Below the pieces are notes generated by a model. The model saw only the letters and a list, made by a program, of their open reading frames with translations. It made no database searches and was not told the origin of the DNA. From an uncultured Sphingobium sp. (GTDB lineage: Bacteria; Pseudomonadota; Alphaproteobacteria; Sphingomonadales; Sphingomonadaceae): 17,325 nucleotides of DNA. The translations under genes were made by a program, and so were the position numbers. Numbering within the stretch: position 1 is the first letter of the stretch; the number at the start of each line of letters is the position of its first letter. Location: positions 1-17,325 of the forward strand of contig CAMLFF010000033.1 in the NCBI GenBank assembly GCA_946479185.1, in the 5' to 3' direction. Positions 9,911 to 16,962 of this stretch are shown piece by piece.

Positions 9911-9937
9911 CGTCACCCCGGCGAAGGCCGGGGCCCA
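9911..9937. repeat. 27-bp palindromic repeat, left copy, flanking the GIY-YIG gene
   Basis: The unit begins CGTCACCCCGGCG and contains a perfect 7-bp palindrome (CCCCGGC, loop GAAG, GCCGGGG at 9916-9933). It matches the reverse complement of 10278-10304 at 25 of 27 positions. It ends 3 bp from the GIY-YIG stop codon. Elements of this type recur between genes in sphingomonad genomes (from memory). In RNA it would form a stable hairpin between the GIY-YIG and sucD reading frames. Confidence 0.75.
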
Positions 9938-9940
9938 GTT

Positions 9941-10231
9941 CTAAACGAGCGTCGGGTAGAGGTCGCGCCAGTCGGGATTCATCTCGACTATACGGCGGAC
10001 TTTCCAAGCCCTCTGCCACTCCTTCATCTGCTTTTCGCGCAGGATCGCATTTTCAATGCGATCATGAACTTCAAACCAGACCAATAACTTGCATCCGTAT
10101 CGCTTCGTGAAGCCATCGACGAAACCTTCGCGATGTTCCCAAACCCGCTTTACCAGATTGCTTGTTACGCCAATGTAGAGCGTGCCGTTCGGCTTGCTCG
10201 CCATGATATAGACGTAACCGCTTCTCTCCAT
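9941..10231 (-). CDS. GIY-YIG domain protein (YhbQ/UPF0213-like nuclease superfamily)
   Basis: The 96-residue protein is a stand-alone GIY-YIG module. The GIY half is YVYIMASKPNG (6-16) and the YIG half is LYIGVTSN (18-25). The conserved Arg is R29 in VKRVWEHR and the metal-binding Glu is E66 in REKQMKEWQRAWK. Members are small putative DNA endonucleases. The natural substrate of these single-domain proteins is mostly unknown, so I assign only the fold. The gene is wrapped by inverted palindromic repeats (9911-9937 and 10278-10304) and interrupts the mdh-sucD order. GAGG lies only 2 nt from the ATG, so translation may be weak. It may be a mobile or repeat-associated passenger rather than part of TCA metabolism. 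Confidence 0.88.
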   Translation of the reverse strand: MERSGYVYIMASKPNGTLYIGVTSNLVKRVWEHREGFVDGFTKRYGCKLLVWFEVHDRIENAILREKQMKEWQRAWKVRRIVEMNPDWRDLYPTLV

Positions 10232-10241
10232 GTCCTCATCT

Positions 10242-10258
10242 CGTCATTCCGGCGAAGG
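10242..10258. repeat. Partial third copy of the palindromic repeat
   Basis: CGTCATTCCGGCGAAGG has the same first half and orientation as the unit at 9911-9937 but lacks the perfect second arm; it degenerates into GGCC with a later GGCCTCGCCG. It sits just upstream of the GIY-YIG start codon, so the right flank carries one partial and one complete unit in opposite orientation. Confidence 0.55.
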
Positions 10259-10277
10259 GCCTTTACGGCCTCGCCGA

Positions 10278-10304
10278 TGGACCCCGGCCTGCGCCGGGGT
10301 GACG
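10278..10304. repeat. 27-bp palindromic repeat, right copy (inverted relative to the left copy)
   Basis: The unit holds a perfect 7-bp palindrome (CCCCGGC, loop CTGC, GCCGGGG at 10282-10299). Its reverse complement matches 9911-9937 except at two bases. It lies 17 bp after the mdh stop codon on the minus strand, so its hairpin may also mark the 3' end of mdh mRNA, although no U tract follows. Confidence 0.75.
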
Positions 10305-10321
10305 GTTGAGTTGTTGTTCGT

Positions 10322-11438
<1,117 letters not shown>

Positions 11439-12704
11439 TCAGGCAGCCAAAGGATTTTGACCGCCTTTCGACGATGAGTGATAACGCCACATCCAAATGC
11501 GCTCGATAGCCATCGCGGCGAACAGGGCGATAAACGGCATCATCGGCATATGATAACGGTCGCCACCGACAACGAGGATCGCGACAGCGGCGAACATCGC
11601 TGGTGCGACGATCAACGGATCGAAAATGCGCAATGGCTTCTCGATCAGAAATAGCGCCACACCGATGAGCGCGAGTGCCAGAGCGGCGAGCCAATAAGCG
11701 GACGAAACTATTTTGAGCGGTGCTTGCGTGACCTGAGGCAGTCCGCGCTCGTTCCAGGCGATGCCGATGGTTTCACGATCAAAGCTCATTCTGACGCGCT
11801 TGAGGCATAGCAAGGCGAAGTCCGCGGGATTTTCCTTGATGAAGGCAATGGCGCGCTCTTTGAAATAATCGTCACGCGTCACTTCGTTTTTTGTCTCGAT
11901 CGGTGGCAGCGGCATATAGCCGCCGTTCGACGCCGGGTTATTCCCCATCCAGAAATTAGCGCCAAAATTCGCCGAGATGGTGATCGGCTCGCCAAACAGC
12001 GCGCGGTTGCGCTCGGCCCAAGGCGTCAGCAGCGCTGCTGCGACGATGATCGCGATGCAGAGCTGTAATGCGGTGCGCAGCGGCTTGTGAAAGGGCTGAT
12101 CGAGCAGCGGCAGGATCACAATGAGCGGCAGGATCGTGGGACGCATGAAGGCGGCGGCGACGAGCAGCGCAGTCGAGAGGATTGTGCGTGCCCATATCGG
12201 CAGGCGCTGTTCCCCGCGCGCCAGAAAAGCCGCGACCATCAAAGCGGCAAAGGGAAGCTCACTGTTTGGTGCGGTGGTGAACTGAATCCACACCGGCCAA
12301 AAGGCTGCAACAAGACCTGCGATCGCGCCGACGCTGGGGCTGAAATGCCGGACGCCCAGTCGGTAAATGCCTGCAACCAGCCCGCAACCGAGCAGGAGGT
12401 TGACGCAGACGATCACCCAATAATGCACACCCAGCAGTGCGTAGAAGCCGCCGTAAAGCGCTGCTGGCCCCACCGGCCAATAAACGGTCGGCGCGTCATT
12501 GGGGAACATATAGCCACGCCCTGCCGCAATCTCCTGCGCGAAGGCGTGATACATATGGGCATCGGACAGCGGATGCACCGGCACGAGCAGCGCCCAGATG
12601 AGCCGCAAGGCAAAGGCGAGCAGGAGGATCGGGCCGAGGCCCAGTCGCGAGACGTCCAGCCGCGAGACATCCAGCCAGGCTTGGCGTGCGCGCAGGTCAC
12701 TCAT
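11439..12704 (-). CDS. GT39-type membrane glycosyltransferase (ArnT/PMT-like, GT-C fold)
   Basis: The 421-residue protein is an integral membrane enzyme with roughly ten predicted helices (first about 22-42; others around 97-115, 125-141, 174-199, 211-228, 334-355, 365-380 and 388-404). GT39 enzymes use polyprenyl-phosphate sugars as donors on the outer face of the membrane. The first external loop has an acidic site, HPLSDAHMYHAFAQEI, with D48 as likely catalytic Asp. TAPNSELPF (144-152) matches the SE-L segment of the family, and GDRYHMPMMPF (381-391) resembles the late RYxxP motif. The start at 12704 is chosen because its ATG overlaps the UbiA stop (TGATG), which indicates translational coupling. 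An in-frame ATG at 12776 would lie inside that gene. Acceptor and sugar are unknown. A 15-bp in-frame tandem duplication lies near the start. Confidence 0.85.
   Translation of the reverse strand: MSDLRARQAWLDVSRLDVSRLGLGPILLLAFALRLIWALLVPVHPLSDAHMYHAFAQEIAAGRGYMFPNDAPTVYWPVGPAALYGGFYALLGVHYWVIVCVNLLLGCGLVAGIYRLGVRHFSPSVGAIAGLVAAFWPVWIQFTTAPNSELPFAALMVAAFLARGEQRLPIWARTILSTALLVAAAFMRPTILPLIVILPLLDQPFHKPLRTALQLCIAIIVAAALLTPWAERNRALFGEPITISANFGANFWMGNNPASNGGYMPLPPIETKNEVTRDDYFKERAIAFIKENPADFALLCLKRVRMSFDRETIGIAWNERGLPQVTQAPLKIVSSAYWLAALALALIGVALFLIEKPLRIFDPLIVAPAMFAAVAILVVGGDRYHMPMMPFIALFAAMAIERIWMWRYHSSSKGGQNPLAA
12646..12675. repeat. 15-bp tandem duplication inside the GT39 gene
   Basis: CGCGAGACGTCCAGC at 12646-12660 is followed at once by CGCGAGACATCCAGC at 12661-12675, differing at one base. 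On the minus strand it doubles five residues in the cytoplasmic N-terminus (LDVSR LDVSR, residues 11-20). It keeps the frame and lies before the first membrane helix. Confidence 0.9.
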
Positions 12705-14155
12705 CACAAGGTCCATCCGCTTGAGGCGAGCAGGAATGCTGCGCCCATCAGGGTCACGACGACGAGGCTCTGCCAATCTTTAGCTGCAAACAGCACCGGA
12801 TCATCATCGACTTCGCCACGCACGGTCTTCATCCAGAGCCGCGCCGTCCAGTAGAGCATGAGCGGCGGAGCCAGCCATAGCCACTCAGGCGAAGGATAGA
12901 GGTCCGGCACGATCTGGGCCTGCGTGTACATCGCGAGAATGAGGACGCTCACCATGCCGCTCGACGAGCCGAGTGACAGGACGACGGGCAGGTCTTCGGG
13001 GTGATAGCCGCGCCCCGCCAATGGCTTGCCGGCGGCGACGGCGATCCGCAGCTCCGAATAGCGCTTCACCATGGCCAAGCTCAGGAACACGAACATGGAG
13101 AGCGCGAGCAGCCAGAAGGAGGGGATGATGCTCGTCGCCGCAGCGCCGGCAATGACGCGCAAGGTATAGAGCCCTGCCAGCAGCATCACATCGACGATGA
13201 CCTGCTTTTTGAGCAGGAAGCTGTAGGCCAGCGTGAGGCCATAATAGATGGCGAGCACCGCCAGGAATCGAGGCGGCAACAGCAAGGCCAGTGCGAGTGC
13301 AACGGCAAGCAGCAAGGGCGCGGCCATAATGCCGGCTTTGACCGGCAGCGCGCCCGAGGCGAAGGGACGCTTGCGCTTGCGCACATGCGCGCGGTCCGCC
13401 GTCAGGTCGAGCAGGTCGTTCAGCAGATAGACTGACGACGCGCAAAGGCTGAACGAGAAGAAGGCGATGATCGCGGCCATCAGCAGCGGCAGGTTCGTCA
13501 GCTGGTGGGCTGCGACCAAAGGCACGAAGACCAGCAGATTCTTGAGCCACTGATGGAGTCGCAGAGCTTTCACCCAGACGCGCAGGCCGCCGCCGGGATC
13601 GTCCATGAAGGTCATCGAGTCATGACCCCGTGCCGCCGCCCGACGCAAGGCGCCGCGCGAGGAAACAAGGAACGCTTGCCGCGCGCGCGCAAACACGGGC
13701 AGATCGGCCGTGTCGTTCCCGATATAATCGAAACCACGCTCGCCGAAGCGCTCCACGAGCAACTCTGCCTTGGCCCGGGCCGAAAGATTATTGCCCTGAT
13801 CGCTGCTCAGCACAGCATCAAACAGCCCGAGATGGTCGGCGATTGCCGTCGCGACCTTGGTGGAAGAGGCGGTGGCGAGAATGATCGGGCGACCCTGCGC
13901 GCGCGCCTGCTCGATGAGGCTGAGCACATCAGTGCGGTAGGGCAAGCCGGATGCGTCGACAACGACCCGCTCGGCGATCAGATGCTTGAACCCCGCTTTG
14001 CCCTTGGCCAGCCAACCCGGCAGCACAGCCAGGGATGCTGGCGATGATTTGACGAGCAGCAGCAATGTCTCGTGCAGCATGTCGGTCCGTACAAGTGTTC
14101 CGTCCAAGTCCACGCAGAGCGGAACCGGCACCTCAGTCACTGCGGCGTTCGACAT
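12704..14155 (-). CDS. HAD phosphatase-UbiA prenyltransferase fusion (decaprenyl-phosphate phosphoribosyltransferase-like)
   Basis: The 483-residue protein joins two enzymes; numbering here is from the ATG at 14155. The N-terminal HAD domain has motif I VDLDGTL (D16, D18), motif II ILATAS and motif IV YIGNDTADLPVF. From about 190 follows a UbiA-type membrane domain of some eight or nine helices, opening LRVWVKALRLHQWLKNLLVF. It carries the metal-diphosphate motif NDLLDLTADR (246-255), KRKRPFASG and a second Asp motif at VIVDVMLL. This UbiA subgroup includes Rv3806c, which moves ribose 5-phosphate from PRPP to decaprenyl phosphate. A fused phosphatase would suit removal of the 5-phosphate (inference). 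A GTG at 14167 is an alternative start. The gene overlaps the glycosyltransferase start and is preceded by a 16-codon leader ORF. Confidence 0.85.
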   Translation of the reverse strand: MSNAAVTEVPVPLCVDLDGTLVRTDMLHETLLLLVKSSPASLAVLPGWLAKGKAGFKHLIAERVVVDASGLPYRTDVLSLIEQARAQGRPIILATASSTKVATAIADHLGLFDAVLSSDQGNNLSARAKAELLVERFGERGFDYIGNDTADLPVFARARQAFLVSSRGALRRAAARGHDSMTFMDDPGGGLRVWVKALRLHQWLKNLLVFVPLVAAHQLTNLPLLMAAIIAFFSFSLCASSVYLLNDLLDLTADRAHVRKRKRPFASGALPVKAGIMAAPLLLAVALALALLLPPRFLAVLAIYYGLTLAYSFLLKKQVIVDVMLLAGLYTLRVIAGAAATSIIPSFWLLALSMFVFLSLAMVKRYSELRIAVAAGKPLAGRGYHPEDLPVVLSLGSSSGMVSVLILAMYTQAQIVPDLYPSPEWLWLAPPLMLYWTARLWMKTVRGEVDDDPVLFAAKDWQSLVVVTLMGAAFLLASSGWTL

Positions 14156-14156
14156 T

Positions 14157-14207
14157 TCACCAGCCACGCATCTTCAAACGATTTCCCCTATGGACGCTTT
14201 GCGCCAT
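14157..14207 (-). CDS. Candidate 16-aa leader peptide coupled to the UbiA gene
   Basis: On the minus strand GGGAGGTG (14213-14220), the closest match to the anti-Shine-Dalgarno in this region, precedes an ATG at 14207 by about 7 nt. The frame encodes MAQSVHRGNRLKMRGW and stops with TGA at 14159-14157, one base before the UbiA ATG at 14155. It is out of frame with UbiA, so it cannot be an N-terminal extension of it. The peptide is basic, with no repeated regulatory codon. Function through translational coupling is inferred from geometry; a chance ORF is possible. Confidence 0.4.
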   Translation of the reverse strand: MAQSVHRGNRLKMRGW

Positions 14208-14228
14208 CTCGACACCTCCCGATCAACC

Positions 14229-14251
14229 GACCGCTGCCTCGCTTGGCGGTC
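14229..14251 (-). promoter_or_regulatory. Hairpin in the leader between the SDR and UbiA genes
   Basis: GACCGC (14229-14234) and GCGGTC (14246-14251) form a 6-bp GC-rich stem with an 11-nt loop. It lies 8 nt before the strong Shine-Dalgarno of the leader ORF and after a T5 tract (minus-strand TTTTT near 14268-14272). The rest of the 136-bp gap holds no gene and no promoter that I can defend. Confidence 0.35.
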
Positions 14252-14303
14252 ATGGGTTAAATCAATAAAAACGGCCCAATGGCGCTGTCGCGGTCTTGCC
14301 CTC

Positions 14304-15272
14304 TCAGTGCGAGACGAATTGCTCGTAAGCGTCCACCATAATATCTTCATCGCGCCGCGTCGGCCGCCAACCGAGAACGGCCTTGGTGGAACTCGTATCG
14401 AGTTGAATCTCCAGATCGGCAATGCCGAACTGCTCTGGATAGAGCAGGCTGAAGCCGACACGGTCTAGCGCGCCAAGCAGCAGCTTGAGCGGTTTCGCCG
14501 GGGTTGGAACGATCAACGAGCGCGAACCGGCTTTACCGACGACCTCGTTGAGCAGTTCGCGAACCGTCGGCGGTGAATCGGACCCCAGGTTGAATGGGCC
14601 GGTGGGGCACCCCTTGTCCACCGCGAGAAGGGCGGCGACCACGCAATCTTCTACAGCCACCATTTGATAGCGATTACGTCCGCTTCCAATCATCGGCACC
14701 GGCAGGCTCCTGCGAATGAGCGTAAACAGCTTCGCCAAAATGCCCAGTCGGCCCGCGCCTGCGATGAGTCTTGGCCTGAAGATCGTCGCATCCATCACCC
14801 CATCTGCAATCGCAGCCAGAATGAGGCGCTCAGCGGCGAGTTTCGAAGCGCCATACGGTCCTAGCGGCCGTTGCGGATGGCTTGGAGTAACCGGGAGATG
14901 GTTGGGCCGACCATAGGTCATATCCGTCGAAAAGAAGATGAGTTTACGGGCACCCGCCTTCTTCATCGCCTCGATTAGGGATTGCATACCGTGGACATTG
15001 ACTTCGGCGAACCAGGCGTCACGCCCGGTTTTAGGCACGTCGAGATGAAACTGCCGCGCCGCCAGATGATGGACGACGTCATCTGGCCCCAAATCCAGCT
15101 TTGCGAGATCTGCTGGCTTCCCGACGTCCCCTTGCACAAAAGGTAGCTCGGCGAATTCTGTGGGCGGAGGCGTAAGGTCGAATAACAGGGGAACATCGCC
15201 GCGGGCCATGAGGGTGCGTGCGAGAACTTGTCCGGTGAAGCCTGATGCCCCGGTGATAACGTGCCGCATCAT
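14304..15272 (-). CDS. NAD(P)-dependent epimerase/dehydratase (extended SDR)
   Basis: The 322-residue protein has the extended-SDR layout used by nucleotide-sugar epimerases, dehydratases and reductases. Numbering here is from the second Met (15269). The cofactor motif is GASGFTG (7-13), followed by the acidic end of strand 2 (LLFDLT) and QGDVG (47-50). The catalytic triad is S114 in FFSTDMTYG with Y139 and K143 in YGASK. A substrate-side segment reads FRPRLIAGAG, and FNLGSD (226-231) is typical of sugar-nucleotide SDRs. ATG codons at 15272 and 15269 follow the TAG of the upstream membrane-protein gene by one base, so the pair is coupled. The longer frame to 15338 would overlap that gene and adds non-SDR sequence. 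Substrate and product cannot be named. Context suggests modification of an activated or lipid-linked sugar. Confidence 0.87.
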   Translation of the reverse strand: MMRHVITGASGFTGQVLARTLMARGDVPLLFDLTPPPTEFAELPFVQGDVGKPADLAKLDLGPDDVVHHLAARQFHLDVPKTGRDAWFAEVNVHGMQSLIEAMKKAGARKLIFFSTDMTYGRPNHLPVTPSHPQRPLGPYGASKLAAERLILAAIADGVMDATIFRPRLIAGAGRLGILAKLFTLIRRSLPVPMIGSGRNRYQMVAVEDCVVAALLAVDKGCPTGPFNLGSDSPPTVRELLNEVVGKAGSRSLIVPTPAKPLKLLLGALDRVGFSLLYPEQFGIADLEIQLDTSSTKAVLGWRPTRRDEDIMVDAYEQFVSH

Positions 15273-15273
15273 C

Positions 15274-15651
15274 CTAAGCACTCGCGCTCTGAGCGACAAC
15301 AAGGACGCCCACACAAATGAGGCCGATGCCAAGCGCACGGGTGAGCGACACGCCCTCCCCGAGCAGGACCACGCCTGAAACAGCCGCGATCACATAGCCG
15401 ATCGACAGCATCGGATAAGCGGCTGACACCGGCACTTTGGCAAGCACTACCAACCACAGGCCAATGCTGAGCGCATAAAAGGTCATGCCACCCCAAAGAT
15501 AGATGTTGCCAAGCAGGTGCATGACAAAGGGGATCGGAGTGTCAAGGGGCGGCAGCGGCTGGGCAACCAGCATTGCCTTGCGCAGCGCTACCTGGGCAAA
15601 GGCGTTGAGAGACACGCTGACAAAGATGAGGGCAAACAGGGCAAGAGTCAT
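15274..15651 (-). CDS. Small EamA/SMR-type four-helix membrane protein, ArnE/ArnF-like
   Basis: The 125-residue protein has four predicted helices (about 3-22, 43-70, 78-98 and 103-121). The start resembles small multidrug resistance proteins (NAFAQVALRKAM), and the segment VPVSAAYPMLSIGYVIAA (73-90) is close to the AYPMLS motif of ArnE/ArnF. ArnE/F move undecaprenyl-phosphate aminoarabinose across the inner membrane, while other SMR proteins export small cations. Its place one base before an SDR gene, and upstream of a polyprenyl-sugar synthase and a GT39 enzyme, favours a lipid-linked sugar flippase role; this is inference. No clear Shine-Dalgarno site precedes the ATG. It is the first gene of the four-gene module. 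Confidence 0.82.
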   Translation of the reverse strand: MTLALFALIFVSVSLNAFAQVALRKAMLVAQPLPPLDTPIPFVMHLLGNIYLWGGMTFYALSIGLWLVVLAKVPVSAAYPMLSIGYVIAAVSGVVLLGEGVSLTRALGIGLICVGVLVVAQSASA

Positions 15652-15781
15652 AAACGAGCGTCTCTACGACTGGGGGCGCGGTCAAAAGCCCTGGATAATG
15701 TCAAGTGCGGAGTAACAATGATGAGGCGATTGCTCATATACGTTCGCACCCGCACAAATACTCTGATTGAGTGACGGATAA
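15652..15781 (-). promoter_or_regulatory. Probable promoter region of the glycosylation module
   Basis: The gap between zapE and the small membrane-protein gene (15652-15835) is AT-rich and holds no gene. On the minus strand a perfect TTGACA hexamer lies at 15704-15699, about 48 bp before the ATG, but the sequence 17 bp downstream is GC-rich rather than a -10 box. I therefore mark the region and not a defined promoter. Confidence 0.3.
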
Positions 15782-15803
15782 ATGGCAAGCGCCGCTATGC
15801 CAT
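15782..15803 (-). terminator. Possible terminator downstream of zapE
   Basis: On the minus strand ATGGCA and TGCCAT pair (6 bp), with an inner AGC/GCT pairing and one bulged base, giving a nine-pair stem with a 3-nt loop. TTAT follows. It starts about 30 bp after the zapE stop and would separate zapE from the downstream module. Confidence 0.42.
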
Positions 15804-15835
15804 GTTGTGTTTAAGTTTGGGTAAAGAAATAAGTT

Positions 15836-16951
15836 TCAGCCTGCTGCCCCATGCCCCTCGGCAAGATAATCCAGCGACTGCATCTCCATCAGCCGCGACA
15901 CCGTGCGTTCGAACTCGAAGCTGCCATCGCCTGCGGGGTATAGCCCGGCTGGCGCAGCGTCCGCGCCTGCGATCAGCTTCACCTTCTTCTCGTACAGCGC
16001 ATCGATGAGCGTCACGAACCGGGCGGCTTCGTTGCGGCTTTCTGGTCCCATGATGGGGATGCCGACGACGATCACCGTGTGGAAGCGCCGGGCGATGGCG
16101 AGGTAATCGGCAGCGCCGCGCGCTTCCCGGCAAAGCCTAGCGAAGGAGAAGACGGCCACGCCCTTGAGGCTCTTGGGCACGTGCATGGTGCGGCCTGTGC
16201 CCACGGCGAGCTCTTCGCTCGGCACATTGGCGCTGTCTTCGGGCGGATAATCGGTGAGGCGGAAGAAGATTTCGCGCAGCCGCGCCGTCGTTTCGTCATT
16301 GTTCGGCACATGCCAGGTGTCCATGCCACCGAGCCGGTCGAGCCGATAATCGGTCGGGCCGTTGAGTGGCATGACGTCCAGCCGATCCTTGAGCAGATCA
16401 ATGAAGGGCAGGAACAGTTCGCGGTTCAACCCGTCCTTGTAGAGATCGTCCGGCGCGCGGTTAGAGGTCGTCACCAGCGTCACACCGGCATCGAGCAGCG
16501 CGGCAAACAGGCGGGACATGATGGCCGCGTCTGCCATATTGTTGACCACCATCTCATCGAACAGCAGCACGCGCGCTTCGGCGGCGATGGCGGCGGCGAC
16601 GGGCGCGATGGGGTCGCCGCTCTCGCTCTCGCGCGCTTCACGCAGGCGGGCATGCACATCCTGCATGAATTCGTGAAAATGCGTGCGGCGTTTGGCGGGG
16701 CCATCCAGATTGTCGCGCAGCAGGTCCATCAGCATGGATTTGCCGCGTCCGACGCCGCCCCACATATAAACGCCGCGCACAGGCTCGGGGGCTTTGCGGA
16801 GCATGCGCCAGAGCAGCGAGCCGCGCTTGGGCGCTGCTTCCAGCGCTTCCTGCAATTGCGCAAGCCGCACAGCGGCGGCTCGCTGATCGGGGTCTGGTTT
16901 AAGCTCGCCAGCCGCGATCAGCTCCTCATAACGGGCGAGGAGATTGGCCAT
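15836..16951 (-). CDS. zapE: Cell division protein ZapE (AFG1-like ATPase)
   Basis: ZapE is a P-loop ATPase of the AFG1 family. In E. coli it acts on FtsZ at constriction under stress; mitochondrial AFG1 helps clear respiratory-chain proteins. The 371-residue length is usual. Walker A is GGVGRGKS (65-72, K71), preceded by the family signature RGVYMWGG. The THFHEFMQDVH segment (90-100) is characteristic. Walker B is LLFDE (129-133), and the sensor-like TTSNRAPDDLY (161-171) and DYRLDRLGG (201-209) are also present. It starts 11 bp after the GFA gene stop, so the two may be co-transcribed. Only a weak AAG precedes the ATG. In many alphaproteobacteria zapE directly precedes mdh (from memory). 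Here 4.4 kb separate them. Confidence 0.94.
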   Translation of the reverse strand: MANLLARYEELIAAGELKPDPDQRAAAVRLAQLQEALEAAPKRGSLLWRMLRKAPEPVRGVYMWGGVGRGKSMLMDLLRDNLDGPAKRRTHFHEFMQDVHARLREARESESGDPIAPVAAAIAAEARVLLFDEMVVNNMADAAIMSRLFAALLDAGVTLVTTSNRAPDDLYKDGLNRELFLPFIDLLKDRLDVMPLNGPTDYRLDRLGGMDTWHVPNNDETTARLREIFFRLTDYPPEDSANVPSEELAVGTGRTMHVPKSLKGVAVFSFARLCREARGAADYLAIARRFHTVIVVGIPIMGPESRNEAARFVTLIDALYEKKVKLIAGADAAPAGLYPAGDGSFEFERTVSRLMEMQSLDYLAEGHGAAG

Positions 16952-16962
16952 GCTTAAAGCGG

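Noticed and set aside
12705..12776. A longer N-terminus (24 extra residues) for the GT39 protein
   Set aside because: It would lie inside the UbiA gene, is rich in Arg/Pro without hydrophobic character, and the TGATG overlap gives a better start at 12704.
15273..15338. A longer N-terminus (22 residues) for the SDR protein
   Set aside because: It overlaps the 3' end of the ArnE/SMR-like gene, and SDR proteins normally begin just before the GxxGxxG strand, as with the Met at 15272 or 15269.
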